Shown here: piece after piece, positions 51,838 to 59,820 of the stretch
How the letters are laid out: each line of letters starts with the position of its first letter
How positions within the stretch are numbered: position 1 is the first letter of the stretch
DNA from: UBA1672 sp963977495
Lineage (GTDB): Bacteria > Pseudomonadota > Alphaproteobacteria > Micavibrionales > Micavibrionaceae
Direction: 5' to 3'
Assembly: GCA_963977495.1 (NCBI GenBank)
Contig: CAXBOT010000002.1
Location: 1 to 64,000, forward strand
Length of the DNA stretch: 64,000 nucleotides
Program-made: the position numbers and the translations under genes
The notes under the pieces: generated by a model
Databases searched by the model: none
What the model was told of the DNA's origin: nothing
The model's input: the letters and a program-made list of their open reading frames with translations, nothing else

Positions 51838-52704
51838 CTATGCTAATTCCGGCTCTGGTTCAGGGGCACTATCAAGTCCGAATTCCTTAATCGCATTTAA
51901 CACACGTCCTGAGCGCAATGATTTACGGGCGCGACCGACATTAAATTCATCGGCGCTGGCTTGTTTGATGCAAACATAGTCAGACGGTGCGACATCAAGT
52001 TTATTTGCTTTTGCGTAGGCTTGGCTATGCCCTTTGACATTGTTAGGCGCGTGCAAAACTTCATCATTGACCCAATCTCTTCCGGGACGTGAGGCATTGC
52101 TCAGAACACGATTTTGCACTGTGCTCTCTGGGTTATTTTTATTGAACAAATAGTTCTGCGGGTTCGCATTTACATCTGAAACAAGTTCTGAGATAGCTTT
52201 CATAACTGCTTTGGGGTCTTGTCCATTATCAATAACAGGAAGAGGCTTACCCAGTGCATCAGCATCATTCTGAGCGTTTCCCTTTAAAGCCGCAAAGCGA
52301 TCTTGTGTAAACGGGTATCGATAAATGGTTCCTAAATCGAATTCTTTGTTCTGCAATGAAAGATGCAAAGCGACATTATCTTCCGAGTTATAAAGGCTCA
52401 CGCTTTGATCAAAAACGCTGATATAGCCACTTGTATTTTCTGATAATAAAAAGTTTTCTTTGATGTAATGGATCAGATCATCCGGCGTTTCAATGAATAG
52501 CTGCTTCCCCAAGCTTTGTGGCGGCACAGACCTTCCCAGCTTCTCATCAAAATATTCTTTGGTTTCAGTGGCATTAAATGCATTAACCCCCTGCATACCG
52601 GGTTTGTGATCCTTACCAAGAACATGCTTATCAAAAGCGTGGCCTCTGGCAATGTGCTCAATCAGCGTATCAAGCGTTAAATTTACAGATTGAGATTTAG
52701 CCAT
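51838..52704 (-). CDS. Putative toxin-like protein downstream of the paralogue array
   Basis: 288 residues, soluble. N-terminal LIEHIARGHAFDKHVLG (about 14-30), with paired His and the GHAFxKHV segment, resembles the entry motif of barnase/EndoU-like toxin domains (the BECR group); the match is to a pattern I recall, not an alignment. Middle section LFIETPDDLIHYIKENF and SVSLYNSEDNVALHLSL. C-terminus basic then acidic (PEPEPELA). It overlaps the stop of the last paralogue by 8 bp, so it is co-translated with that array. Possible toxin-immunity partner; unproven. Confidence 0.55.
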   Translation of the reverse strand: MAKSQSVNLTLDTLIEHIARGHAFDKHVLGKDHKPGMQGVNAFNATETKEYFDEKLGRSVPPQSLGKQLFIETPDDLIHYIKENFLLSENTSGYISVFDQSVSLYNSEDNVALHLSLQNKEFDLGTIYRYPFTQDRFAALKGNAQNDADALGKPLPVIDNGQDPKAVMKAISELVSDVNANPQNYLFNKNNPESTVQNRVLSNASRPGRDWVNDEVLHAPNNVKGHSQAYAKANKLDVAPSDYVCIKQASADEFNVGRARKSLRSGRVLNAIKEFGLDSAPEPEPELA

Positions 52705-53140
52705 CGAACTTACTACTCAATTCTGTTTTGATACGGCGAGACCAGTGCGCTTTGTTCTTTTCAAAAACAGTATCACCAATGTCAAATATATCATCATGCA
52801 AGCGATCAAAGTCATCAGCGGGGTAGTCATAGAATCCACCTGCTGGGTAATCACTCAGGGCGATAAAAGCCGGAATAATAGATAGAAGCTCAAGCTTACT
52901 GAGCTTTAGGATATCTGAAGACCGAACCTGTTTACTTATAACTTCACGTGCTTCTTCAAGCCTTGTGATATTTGCAATGCAGTCAATTTCTGCGTCATCC
53001 GTGGTTTCCGCATATTTCAGGAAATCGATCAGCTTTTTTTTCCATTCAGGTGAAGCATGCAAAATGACGTCATCACTCTCAACGGAATGTAACGTGATTT
53101 GCGGCTCTAAAATTGCTGTAGGACTCGCCAAAGTCATCAC
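52697..53140 (-). CDS. Tandem paralogue 4 (closest to the toxin-like gene)
   Basis: 147 residues of an unrecognised family with four adjacent copies. N-terminal LASPTAILEPQITLHSV and LHASPEWKKKLIDFLKYAETTDDAE are shared by all copies, as is the C-terminal FYDY-x-ADDFDRLHDDIFDI and RRIKT-x-L-x-x-x-FDG. The central stretch (about 55-95) differs between copies. On the minus strand TTGTTA-N17-TATACT lies upstream, giving each copy its own promoter candidate. Stop overlaps the start of the 288-residue gene. Confidence 0.7.
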   Translation of the reverse strand: MMTLASPTAILEPQITLHSVESDDVILHASPEWKKKLIDFLKYAETTDDAEIDCIANITRLEEAREVISKQVRSSDILKLSKLELLSIIPAFIALSDYPAGGFYDYPADDFDRLHDDIFDIGDTVFEKNKAHWSRRIKTELSSKFDG

Positions 53141-53214
53141 CCTTTTTATTTTTGGTAGAGTATAATCATTTCAATAAAACATAACAAACTTTTAGTTGTT
53201 CTTCTTGGTTGATG

Positions 53215-53655
53215 CTAACCATCGAACTCTCCGAGCAACCCTGTTTTTATGCGCCTGGGAAAGCGTGATTGCCGTTTAAAAACGGTGCTTTCAATCTCAA
53301 GAATATCATCATGCAGACGGTTAAAATCATCGTGATTGTAATCATAAAAAATACAGGATGGGAAATCACTGAATGCAGCTACTGCAGAGCACAGATTTAA
53401 GAATTCCAGCTTATTTATTTTCAGCGTATCAGACGTGTGAGATTGCTTGCTGATAGACGACTGAACATCGCTCAACGCATCAAGGGGAACATGGCAGTCA
53501 ACGGTTACATCGTCGGTGCTTTGTGCATATTTAAGGAATGCGACAAGTTTCTTTTTCCATTTAGGTGAAGCATGCAAAATCACGTTATCGCCCTCAATGG
53601 AATGTAACGTAATTTGCGGCTCTAAAATTGCTGTTGGACTTGCCAAAATCATCAC
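53215..53655 (-). CDS. Tandem paralogue 3
   Basis: 146 residues, same N- and C-terminal blocks as the neighbours (ASPTAILEPQITLHSIEGD; FYDYNHDDFNRLHDDILEI). The middle carries DCHVPLDALSDVQSSISKQSHTSD instead of the neighbour's sequence. A TTGTTA-N17-TGTACT promoter-like element precedes it. The intergenic DNA between paralogues 3 and 4 is itself similar to that between 2 and 3, so the repeated unit is gene plus promoter, about 510 bp. Confidence 0.7.
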   Translation of the reverse strand: MMILASPTAILEPQITLHSIEGDNVILHASPKWKKKLVAFLKYAQSTDDVTVDCHVPLDALSDVQSSISKQSHTSDTLKINKLEFLNLCSAVAAFSDFPSCIFYDYNHDDFNRLHDDILEIESTVFKRQSRFPRRIKTGLLGEFDG

Positions 53656-53729
53656 TCTTTTTATTTTTGATGGAGTACAATCATATTAATAAAACATAAC
53701 AAATTTTTAGCTGTGCTTCTTGATTGGTG

Positions 53730-54167
53730 TTAACCATCAAACCCTGCACTGAAGCCAGTTTTTATACGACGAAAACTCTGAGTTTTTTCTTTGAAAACGG
53801 TTTCATAGATCAAGAAAAAATCATCGTGTAAACGATCAAAATCATCGGCGTCATAATCATAAAAGGCACTTGGCGATAGAACATTCAGTGCCAGCAAAGC
53901 TTGGTATATGTCCAGAAGGTGCAGCTTTGAGATCGTTAGATTTTTTTCAGATCGGCTTTGCAGGGATATGCTATCTCTAGTCTGTTCCAGTTCATGAGTG
54001 GTTACAAAAGCATTTACTTCCGCATCGTCAGTAGTGGCTGCATATTCCAAAAACTCTATAAGCTTCTTTTTCCATTCGGGCGAGGCATGCAAAACGACGT
54101 TATCATCCTCAATGGAATGTAAAGTAATTTGCGGTTTTAAAATTGCTGTTGGGCTTGCCAATGTCAT
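53730..54167 (-). CDS. Tandem paralogue 2
   Basis: 145 residues with the shared blocks (SPTAILKPQITLHSIEDD; FYDYDADDFDRLHDDFFLI). The middle is distinct (EVNAFVTTHELEQTRDSI). Its 5' gap to paralogue 1 is shorter (29 bp), so it may be read together with that copy. Confidence 0.7.
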   Translation of the reverse strand: MTLASPTAILKPQITLHSIEDDNVVLHASPEWKKKLIEFLEYAATTDDAEVNAFVTTHELEQTRDSISLQSRSEKNLTISKLHLLDIYQALLALNVLSPSAFYDYDADDFDRLHDDFFLIYETVFKEKTQSFRRIKTGFSAGFDG

Positions 54168-54196
54168 TACCTTTTGAGTTGTTTTCTAATTTTGTA

Positions 54197-54628
54197 TTAA
54201 CCATCAAACTCCGATGCTAATCTCGTTTTTATGCGACGGGGCATGGATATTTCTTTGTTTATGGCTTGTTCGTAAATTGATATAAAGTCATCGTGTAAGC
54301 GATCAAAATCGTCAGCATCGTAATCATAAAAATCGCAAGAATGCATAACACTCAGGGCATTGAAAGCGGGTATTATTGCAAGTATATGTTTGATGTGAAG
54401 TCGTAGAATATTGTCTTTTGAGCCGGATTTTAGAACATCTTTTCGGGCATTTTGTATCCAATCAGCATGAATAACAGGCGCAACTTCAACATCACTGGTT
54501 GTTGCGGCATAATCCATAAAATCAGCGAGCTTCTTTTTCCATTCAGGCGAAGCATGCAAAACGACGCTATCACCCTCAACGGAATGTAAAGTAATTTGCG
54601 GCTCTAAAATTGCTGTTGGGCTTGCCAA
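54197..54628 (-). CDS. Tandem paralogue 1 (first of array)
   Basis: 143 residues: ASPTAILEPQITLHSVEGD, a distinct middle (PVIHADWIQNARKDVLKSG) and FYDYDADDFDRLHDDFISI at the end. It starts 17 bp after the regulator-like gene, so the array may be initiated from that gene's promoter as well as local ones. Confidence 0.7.
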   Translation of the reverse strand: MASPTAILEPQITLHSVEGDSVVLHASPEWKKKLADFMDYAATTSDVEVAPVIHADWIQNARKDVLKSGSKDNILRLHIKHILAIIPAFNALSVMHSCDFYDYDADDFDRLHDDFISIYEQAINKEISMPRRIKTRLASEFDG

Positions 54629-54645
54629 TTTTTATATCTTTCGTT

Positions 54646-55479
54646 CTATGCCATCAGCTTATCAAAGAGCTGACGAATAACGCTATCGTTTGTATCGAGG
54701 GTGTGAAGCCCGACGCCGTGTTTTTCAATCAAAACATCTTTGTTTTGCGGGATCGGGTCTTTTGATCTTGTGCATCTGATTTTACGTTGCGCGGTGCGAA
54801 TGCCATGATGATTTGAGCTCACCGTGATCGTGCCGCCATCAAAGCCCAAACATTTCTGGCTGGGTGAGAGCTCCATGCGCATAACATAAACTTTCGGCAG
54901 ATATGATGACGGATCATCCAAAATGATAAAGTTATGACCATTCTTGCTCAGCACATAGCCTTGGCTGCGTTGTTTAATGATGTCTGAATACCCGTCTTTA
55001 GGATAGTAGAACAGCTCTTCGGCGGTGATAACGCCTTCTCGGTTTTCCTTAAGACGAAGAACGAACTTCACAATGCATCCGGGTTTTTCAACGGATGGGA
55101 TATAGCCCCAATAATCTCCGGGCAGGCTTTGCCGCGCTAATTTCTGATCGCGTTCTGATACATCCATAAACATGCTCAGAACATGAGGGAGGTCGTTTGC
55201 GCTTAATCTCTGATCTTCGTTTGAAAAGGAAAATTCAATGTCTTGCTCTTTGAGCATATCCAAAATCACATCGTAGAAAACGAGTGGGACATTCTCGTAG
55301 GAGGTTTCCGGATGGGACAGATATTTTGAAAGCGTGCCTTTAGTTGTTTGGTTATCGGGGTGTCCCGCCTTATGCGCTTTTCTGATGATTTCAGCTTGGG
55401 TAAATTGAGGGTGAGATTTACTTTTGCAGATATCTGCAGCTTTTCTCAATAGTGCGATCTTTTTATGATTTCCGATCAT
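54646..55479 (-). CDS. HTH-like N-terminus plus sensor-like C-terminus, 277 aa
   Basis: Residues 1-60 (IALLRKAADICKSKSHPQFTQAEIIRKAHKAGHPDNQTTKGTLSKYL) are helical and basic with an HTH-like spacing; the rest is beta-rich (WGYIPSVEKPGCIVKFVLRLKENREGVITAEELFYYP, KVYVMRMELSPSQKCLGFDGGTITVSS), similar in layout to regulators with a ligand-sensing C-terminal domain. No family is named. It is 17 bp upstream of paralogue 1 and is the likely regulator of the array. It is divergent from the 55663 gene. Confidence 0.6.
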   Translation of the reverse strand: MIGNHKKIALLRKAADICKSKSHPQFTQAEIIRKAHKAGHPDNQTTKGTLSKYLSHPETSYENVPLVFYDVILDMLKEQDIEFSFSNEDQRLSANDLPHVLSMFMDVSERDQKLARQSLPGDYWGYIPSVEKPGCIVKFVLRLKENREGVITAEELFYYPKDGYSDIIKQRSQGYVLSKNGHNFIILDDPSSYLPKVYVMRMELSPSQKCLGFDGGTITVSSNHHGIRTAQRKIRCTRSKDPIPQNKDVLIEKHGVGLHTLDTNDSVIRQLFDKLMA

Positions 55480-55623
55480 TGCCCCTCATATTGTCGTAAT
55501 GCGTTTTCGCAAAGTTTCCCCTTGAAGAAACAATCTTAAAACAAAAGAGCCCTAACCAAAACACATAAAAACAATTTTAACGGTTATTATGAAACCGTGG
55601 ACACAACTGACATTTAAAACCCA

Positions 55624-55639
55624 AGAGCTGCGCAGCTCT
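55624..55639. repeat. 16-bp palindrome upstream of the 55663 gene
   Basis: AGAGCTGCGCAGCTCT is perfectly self-complementary and lies 24 bp before the start, between divergent genes. It could be an operator bound by the 277-residue protein, or a short hairpin in the leader. Confidence 0.45.
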
Positions 55640-55662
55640 CCTCAACGAAAAAGGAGAGCACC

Positions 55663-56073
55663 ATGAGACACACTGAGCACTACTGCCATTTCGGCTGTAA
55701 AACAACGATGACTATTATAATCGCGCCTGCGGAATGCTTGCTGAGCCAAGGCTATTACATTCTGATATGGCACACATTTGTAAGCCTGCGACTGGCAAGG
55801 CGTGAGCTTGCTGATGAAGTCCTGAATATATTTCGCGATGCGTGCTGCGTCAGGCTTCTGACTCATAAAAAGGAAGTTTATCACTTGCCTGAATTTGATG
55901 ATGTTTTTACCGAAGATGATTCACGCAGATGGTTTGGACACTTTGCTAGTGCAGATGATACAGGGGAGAGCCCTGCACATTATACAAATATAATTCCGCG
56001 TCTTGAGGTTTTGGATGCTGCTGCAAAGATCATCAATCCGCAACCGTTTAGAGCCATAGGACACACATGTTAA
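55663..56073 (+). CDS. Hypothetical protein, 136 aa
   Basis: No family recognised. The start has a strong AAAGGAGAGCACC ribosome binding site before ATG 55663. The N-terminal ~45 residues contain several Cys/His (HTEHYCHFGCKTT) and a hydrophobic stretch; the remainder is acidic (FDDVFTEDDSRRWFGHF). It is followed by a terminator 23 bp later. Monocistronic. Confidence 0.55.
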   Translation: MRHTEHYCHFGCKTTMTIIIAPAECLLSQGYYILIWHTFVSLRLARRELADEVLNIFRDACCVRLLTHKKEVYHLPEFDDVFTEDDSRRWFGHFASADDTGESPAHYTNIIPRLEVLDAAAKIINPQPFRAIGHTC

Positions 56074-56095
56074 ATATATCTATATCTAAACTTTA

Positions 56096-56127
56096 AAGCG
56101 TCGCTGTTTCGGTGACGCTTTAATTTT
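56096..56127 (+). terminator. Terminator after the 55663 gene
   Basis: AAGCGTC-gctgtttcggt-GACGCTT then TAATTTT. A half-copy of the same sequence (tgtgacgctttaatttta) is found at about 58808-58826 at the end of the DUF1835 gene. Confidence 0.6.
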
Positions 56128-56135
56128 GAGTGTAA

Positions 56136-57302
56136 TTATAAAAATCTAATCTGAAGATTTAGTTTCATGAAATATTCATTGTCTTCTTCGTAAATCCAGC
56201 CAAACAAAAAGGGCTTTTTGGGTTTGGCTTGAGCAAATCCGGGATTGTTCTCATCTTCACCGGTCGAAGGCTGTTCAAGTTTTGTGCTCGTAATAAGATA
56301 AGTCTCGAAGTCGTTTTTATTATAAATATGGTAGCAGCCAATTTCTCCATCCGGGCGCGCTATTATAAACCCGCCTGTTGCATCATGAATGCCCGTCCAC
56401 ATTGTTTCAGGTGTCATGCCTAAGGCTGCATCTGTCAAAAATTTCTTTATCTTGTAATGGTAGAATTGATGACCTCGGCTAAGGTCATAAGATAAAGGGT
56501 TTTCGTTGACTAAAATATTTACTAAATCGCGAGTATAAGAGGTTTGATCTCTGTGTCGATATAAAAGCATGTAGCTAATAAGTTCCGGAAGATCGGACTC
56601 AATAAGTGATAAGTTTAGACTGAACATATCAGACTGAACTTTTACAAATTCAATTTTGCAACCGAGCTCAAGGAGCTCTTGAATTCTTAATGTAATTTTT
56701 GAAAGGGACCTGTTTGCAGACGATTTGATATACGTTTCAGTATTAATTTTCTTGATATCAATATCTGAAGGAGGGGTGATTTTATATATAAAATTTGTAC
56801 CGGCACCAGGGTTTAAAAGCGTTGCTTGCTGGCCGATTGTTGATTTTATGCTAAAACCTAAAGTGGGGTTTTGTCCTGTTTTATAATCATGGACCATTAA
56901 GTGAATATCAGACTTATCTGCACTGGGTGCTGAGAGGGAATTTACATCCACACTTTTGAGAAAGTCTTCGCTTTCAGGAAAGCTGTTGGAACGACCTTTT
57001 GCTTTCTTGATACGGCCAAGCAGATCATCGGCTTCTTTTGCAAAGACAGACTTTGGCACTGTTAGAATAGTTTCTTGGGTAACGGCATCTACGATATGCA
57101 CGTCCCCATCAATGATATTGTAATCACGTGCGCCTGCTGTTTCTTCACGTATGATCTTTATGATGGGAAATACGGCAGTTGGTATATCTTCTAGTGTTTG
57201 GTCCGCCGATAACTTTCCTTCGGCCAATAACCTTAAGAATACGTATGCCTCTGTCCACTCACCTTTATTTCCTGTCAGCATATCAAACGGCCACTTTTGC
57301 AT
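56136..57302 (-). CDS. HpaII-family type II restriction endonuclease
   Basis: 388 residues. The start MQKWPFDMLTGNKGEWTEAYVFLRLLAEGKL, followed by FPIIKIIREE, is the HpaII family N-terminus as I recall it. A probable PD-(D/E)xK-type site is DIHLMVHDYK...GFSIKS (about 132-154). HpaII itself cuts CCGG; specificity here is inferred from family and from the adjacent methyltransferase. The start overlaps the methyltransferase stop by 20 bp, so both are on one transcript with the methylase first, the safe order for establishment in a new host. Confidence 0.85.
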   Translation of the reverse strand: MQKWPFDMLTGNKGEWTEAYVFLRLLAEGKLSADQTLEDIPTAVFPIIKIIREETAGARDYNIIDGDVHIVDAVTQETILTVPKSVFAKEADDLLGRIKKAKGRSNSFPESEDFLKSVDVNSLSAPSADKSDIHLMVHDYKTGQNPTLGFSIKSTIGQQATLLNPGAGTNFIYKITPPSDIDIKKINTETYIKSSANRSLSKITLRIQELLELGCKIEFVKVQSDMFSLNLSLIESDLPELISYMLLYRHRDQTSYTRDLVNILVNENPLSYDLSRGHQFYHYKIKKFLTDAALGMTPETMWTGIHDATGGFIIARPDGEIGCYHIYNKNDFETYLITSTKLEQPSTGEDENNPGFAQAKPKKPFLFGWIYEEDNEYFMKLNLQIRFL

Positions 57303-58209
57303 TTTGCCCTTGATCTACAGAGGACATATTTTCTTTTAAATAATCTAAAATCTTCTCAGCTGTGGCTTCAACGGCATCAACCGCAACGCTGTTCCCAAGT
57401 TGCTTTAGGGCCTGAACTTCAGAAACAGGAAATTCATAATCGGGGGGGAAGCCCATCATCTCTTTACCTTCTTTAGAAGTTAGGCGACGTTCTTTACCGT
57501 CGACCAAATAGGCATCCCAATTTCGTCTGTCATGAAGTCCTGAACCACGTCCGCCAACGCGCAATGTGTAACCGATTTCACGGCTGCACTCACCACCCCA
57601 AATATCAGACATTGTCTTTTTCAAAGGAGTCGCCTTCGGGAATATAAATTCCGGAAGGTCATCGCCATAATATCTGTTGAAGCCGACAATAAAAACACGT
57701 GGTCTGTGTTGAGGCAGGCCATGATCGGAAGCTTTTACGACTTGGTGTTTGAAGGTATAGCCTAAGTCATCTTCCAGTGTTTTTTTGATAATCGCAAAAG
57801 TTCGGCCGTTATCATGTTTGATAAGGTGCCTGACATTTTCTAAAAAAAATGCCTTTGGTCTTTTTGCTTTTATGATGTCGCAAATTCTGAAGAACATGTT
57901 CCCTCTGGAATCCAGGTTCTCAGAAAAGCCTCTTTTATATCCGGCTTGACTAAACGGCTGACATGGGAATCCTGCACATAACACATCAAAATCAGGAACT
58001 TGGGTTTCAGGGTCAATAATCTTTAAAATATCATCATTGAAATTGCCGTTTTCAAAAAGCTCAGGAGAGATTTTCTTCAGGTTCGTTTCATATGTTATTC
58101 TGGCGTGCGGATTGATTTCAGAAGCAAATACACACTCTGCTCCTAAATCATGAAAAGCTAAGTGAAAACCTCCAATACCTGCAAAGAGGTCAATGAATTT
58201 CACAGCCAT
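57283..58209 (-). CDS. dcm: DNA (cytosine-5)-methyltransferase
   Basis: 308 residues from ATG 58209 (a TTG four codons earlier has no ribosome binding site; GGGGA precedes 58209 well). Motif I FIDLFAGIGGFHLAF, motif IV LCAGFPCQPFSQAG with catalytic Cys 83, motif VI FFLENVRHLIKHD, motif VIII DHGLPQHRPRVFIVGF and motif X ALKQLGNSVAVDAVE are all present, so the enzyme should be active. It protects the HpaII-type site (probably CCGG). The short target-recognition domain lies between VIII and X. The symbol is generic for the family; the gene is a restriction-associated methylase, not the chromosomal Dcm. Confidence 0.95.
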   Translation of the reverse strand: MAVKFIDLFAGIGGFHLAFHDLGAECVFASEINPHARITYETNLKKISPELFENGNFNDDILKIIDPETQVPDFDVLCAGFPCQPFSQAGYKRGFSENLDSRGNMFFRICDIIKAKRPKAFFLENVRHLIKHDNGRTFAIIKKTLEDDLGYTFKHQVVKASDHGLPQHRPRVFIVGFNRYYGDDLPEFIFPKATPLKKTMSDIWGGECSREIGYTLRVGGRGSGLHDRRNWDAYLVDGKERRLTSKEGKEMMGFPPDYEFPVSEVQALKQLGNSVAVDAVEATAEKILDYLKENMSSVDQGQNAKVAV

Positions 58210-58291
58210 GTGAATCCCCAACGTTGAATTTTACTAAGTACACTATTATTAAGGTAAACGAAGATTAGGTTCCACTCCAGGTGATCAAAAA

Positions 58292-58717
58292 ATGGCAGAT
58301 ATACACACTAAAGCGGCCAGAAGTAAAAATATGGCGGCGGTGAAAAACAAAAATACGAAGCCTGAAATGCAAATTCGAAAGGAATTGCATAAACGTGGCT
58401 TCAGATACTCGCTGCATAATAAAAAAATTCCCGGTAAGCCCGATTTGTATTTTCGAAAGTATAATGCGGCGTTGTTCATCAACGGGTGCTTTTGGCATAT
58501 GCATGATTGTCCGCGCGTCAATATCCCCGAAACAAATTCAGAATTTTGGGAAGAAAAGCTGAACAGAAATAAGGAACGAGATAAAGAAGTTAGAGCTCTT
58601 TTAGATCAATCAGGCGTCAGGTATATGACCGTATGGGAATGTGATTTACGCGGTAAAAATAAACGCCCATTAGAGGCTGTTTGCGATGATGTTTCCGCTT
58701 TTTTGGTAACGCTTTAA
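58292..58717 (+). CDS. vsr: Very short patch repair endonuclease
   Basis: 141 residues. Vsr core: ARSKNMAAVKNKNTKPEMQIRKELHKRGFRYSLH, then KPDLYFRKYNAALFINGCFWHMHDC (active-site Asp and His), FWEEKLNRNKERD and VWECDLRG. It nicks beside T:G mismatches left by deamination of 5-methylcytosine. Divergent from the methylase with an 82-bp gap, completing an R-M-Vsr set. Cys and His ligands for the structural zinc seem present. Confidence 0.92.
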   Translation: MADIHTKAARSKNMAAVKNKNTKPEMQIRKELHKRGFRYSLHNKKIPGKPDLYFRKYNAALFINGCFWHMHDCPRVNIPETNSEFWEEKLNRNKERDKEVRALLDQSGVRYMTVWECDLRGKNKRPLEAVCDDVSAFLVTL

Positions 58718-58821
58718 AGTATTTCCCCCTTAATGGCAGATTCAGCGTATTCAATCATTGCATCTGAGCATTTATTTTTATCTAGGAACTTACGGATCGC
58801 AGTTTCTGTGACGCTTTAATT

Positions 58822-59811
58822 TTATTTAGAGACAAGTGTTCCGTTATTATAAAACCACAAGCTATCAGCATTCTTTGAATTGATATGCACGCCTGCGATG
58901 TGCATATCAATCCCGTTGAGAAACACATTATTTTCCTCACCTGCTAATACTTTTTTGCCTATTTCGGTGATGGAAACCTCAGTCGATCGCATACTATATG
59001 CACTTTTTAAAGTACCGACGAAATTAACCAGCGGCTTTTCGCTATGGAGTTGCGACATATTGATTAGGTTCTGGAATAAGAAACGATCTCCTATTGCAAG
59101 GCGGTTTTCGTATCCTTCATACATCATGGCTCCGCCAACAATTCGAGCTGATTTCAATTGACGCTCAGAGCATTCGCTAAGCAAAGCTTTCTGACAAATT
59201 GTTAGCCCGCTTTTCAAATCAGGGTATAGCTTTAAATACGCCTTCATAGATTTTTGAAGCTCAGGTAAAGGGCAGATATCTAAATCACATATTTTAACCA
59301 ATGATGTGGGATCACTCGATTGTAATGCACTGTAGGTGTTTCGTAAGAAATCTATCTGAGCATCTTCAAAAGCAAAGTCTTGGCATTTTGCAAAGTCTTC
59401 CGGGTTTAGTTCTGCTAAAGTAATGTATGGGAATTTTTGCCCCTCATTATTGAAGAGGTGTTTTACTTTAACCGTCTTAAAATCCTTATTTAACAGGTCA
59501 AATAAGGAAACAAGCCATGCCCAAAAAATCTGATCATGCGCACCCGGGCTAAGCCATAGAGTAAAATCATCTGCTTTTTTTATTTGCTCAATAAATTCCC
59601 GCAATGAATAGGTTAGAAAACCATCATCTTCTGAGAGGTGATTTTGCCAAAATTCGTTTCGAGCTAATATAAATTTATCTATATCAGCAAGGGGAGGCAA
59701 TGATCCCAGAACAAGGCTATCCTCAAAAACTGCAAAATTTTCCAAAGGCTCTTTTAAATACCTTCTTAAGTCAGCCGCAGTGCTTAGTCCTGATATTATA
59801 TGTTTGTGCAT
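58822..59811 (-). CDS. DUF1835-like protein next to the phosphatase
   Basis: 329 residues. The N-terminal third has the DUF1835 pattern: ENFAVFEDSLVLGSLPPLADIDKFILARNEFWQNHL, then LWLSPGAHDQIFWAWLVSLF. The remainder is a helical region and an ending winged-like segment (STEVSITEIGKKVLAGEENNVFLNG). The family function is unknown. It starts 9 bp after the stop of the Pnkp-like gene on the same strand and so is part of that unit. A vestige of a terminator sequence lies at its end. Confidence 0.7.
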   Translation of the reverse strand: MHKHIISGLSTAADLRRYLKEPLENFAVFEDSLVLGSLPPLADIDKFILARNEFWQNHLSEDDGFLTYSLREFIEQIKKADDFTLWLSPGAHDQIFWAWLVSLFDLLNKDFKTVKVKHLFNNEGQKFPYITLAELNPEDFAKCQDFAFEDAQIDFLRNTYSALQSSDPTSLVKICDLDICPLPELQKSMKAYLKLYPDLKSGLTICQKALLSECSERQLKSARIVGGAMMYEGYENRLAIGDRFLFQNLINMSQLHSEKPLVNFVGTLKSAYSMRSTEVSITEIGKKVLAGEENNVFLNGIDMHIAGVHINSKNADSLWFYNNGTLVSK

Positions 59812-59820
59812 CTTTCCCTC

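Noticed and set aside
53141..54196. Intergenic repeats in the paralogue array as an independent repeat family
   Set aside because: They are the promoter parts of the duplicated gene units, not a separate mobile repeat.
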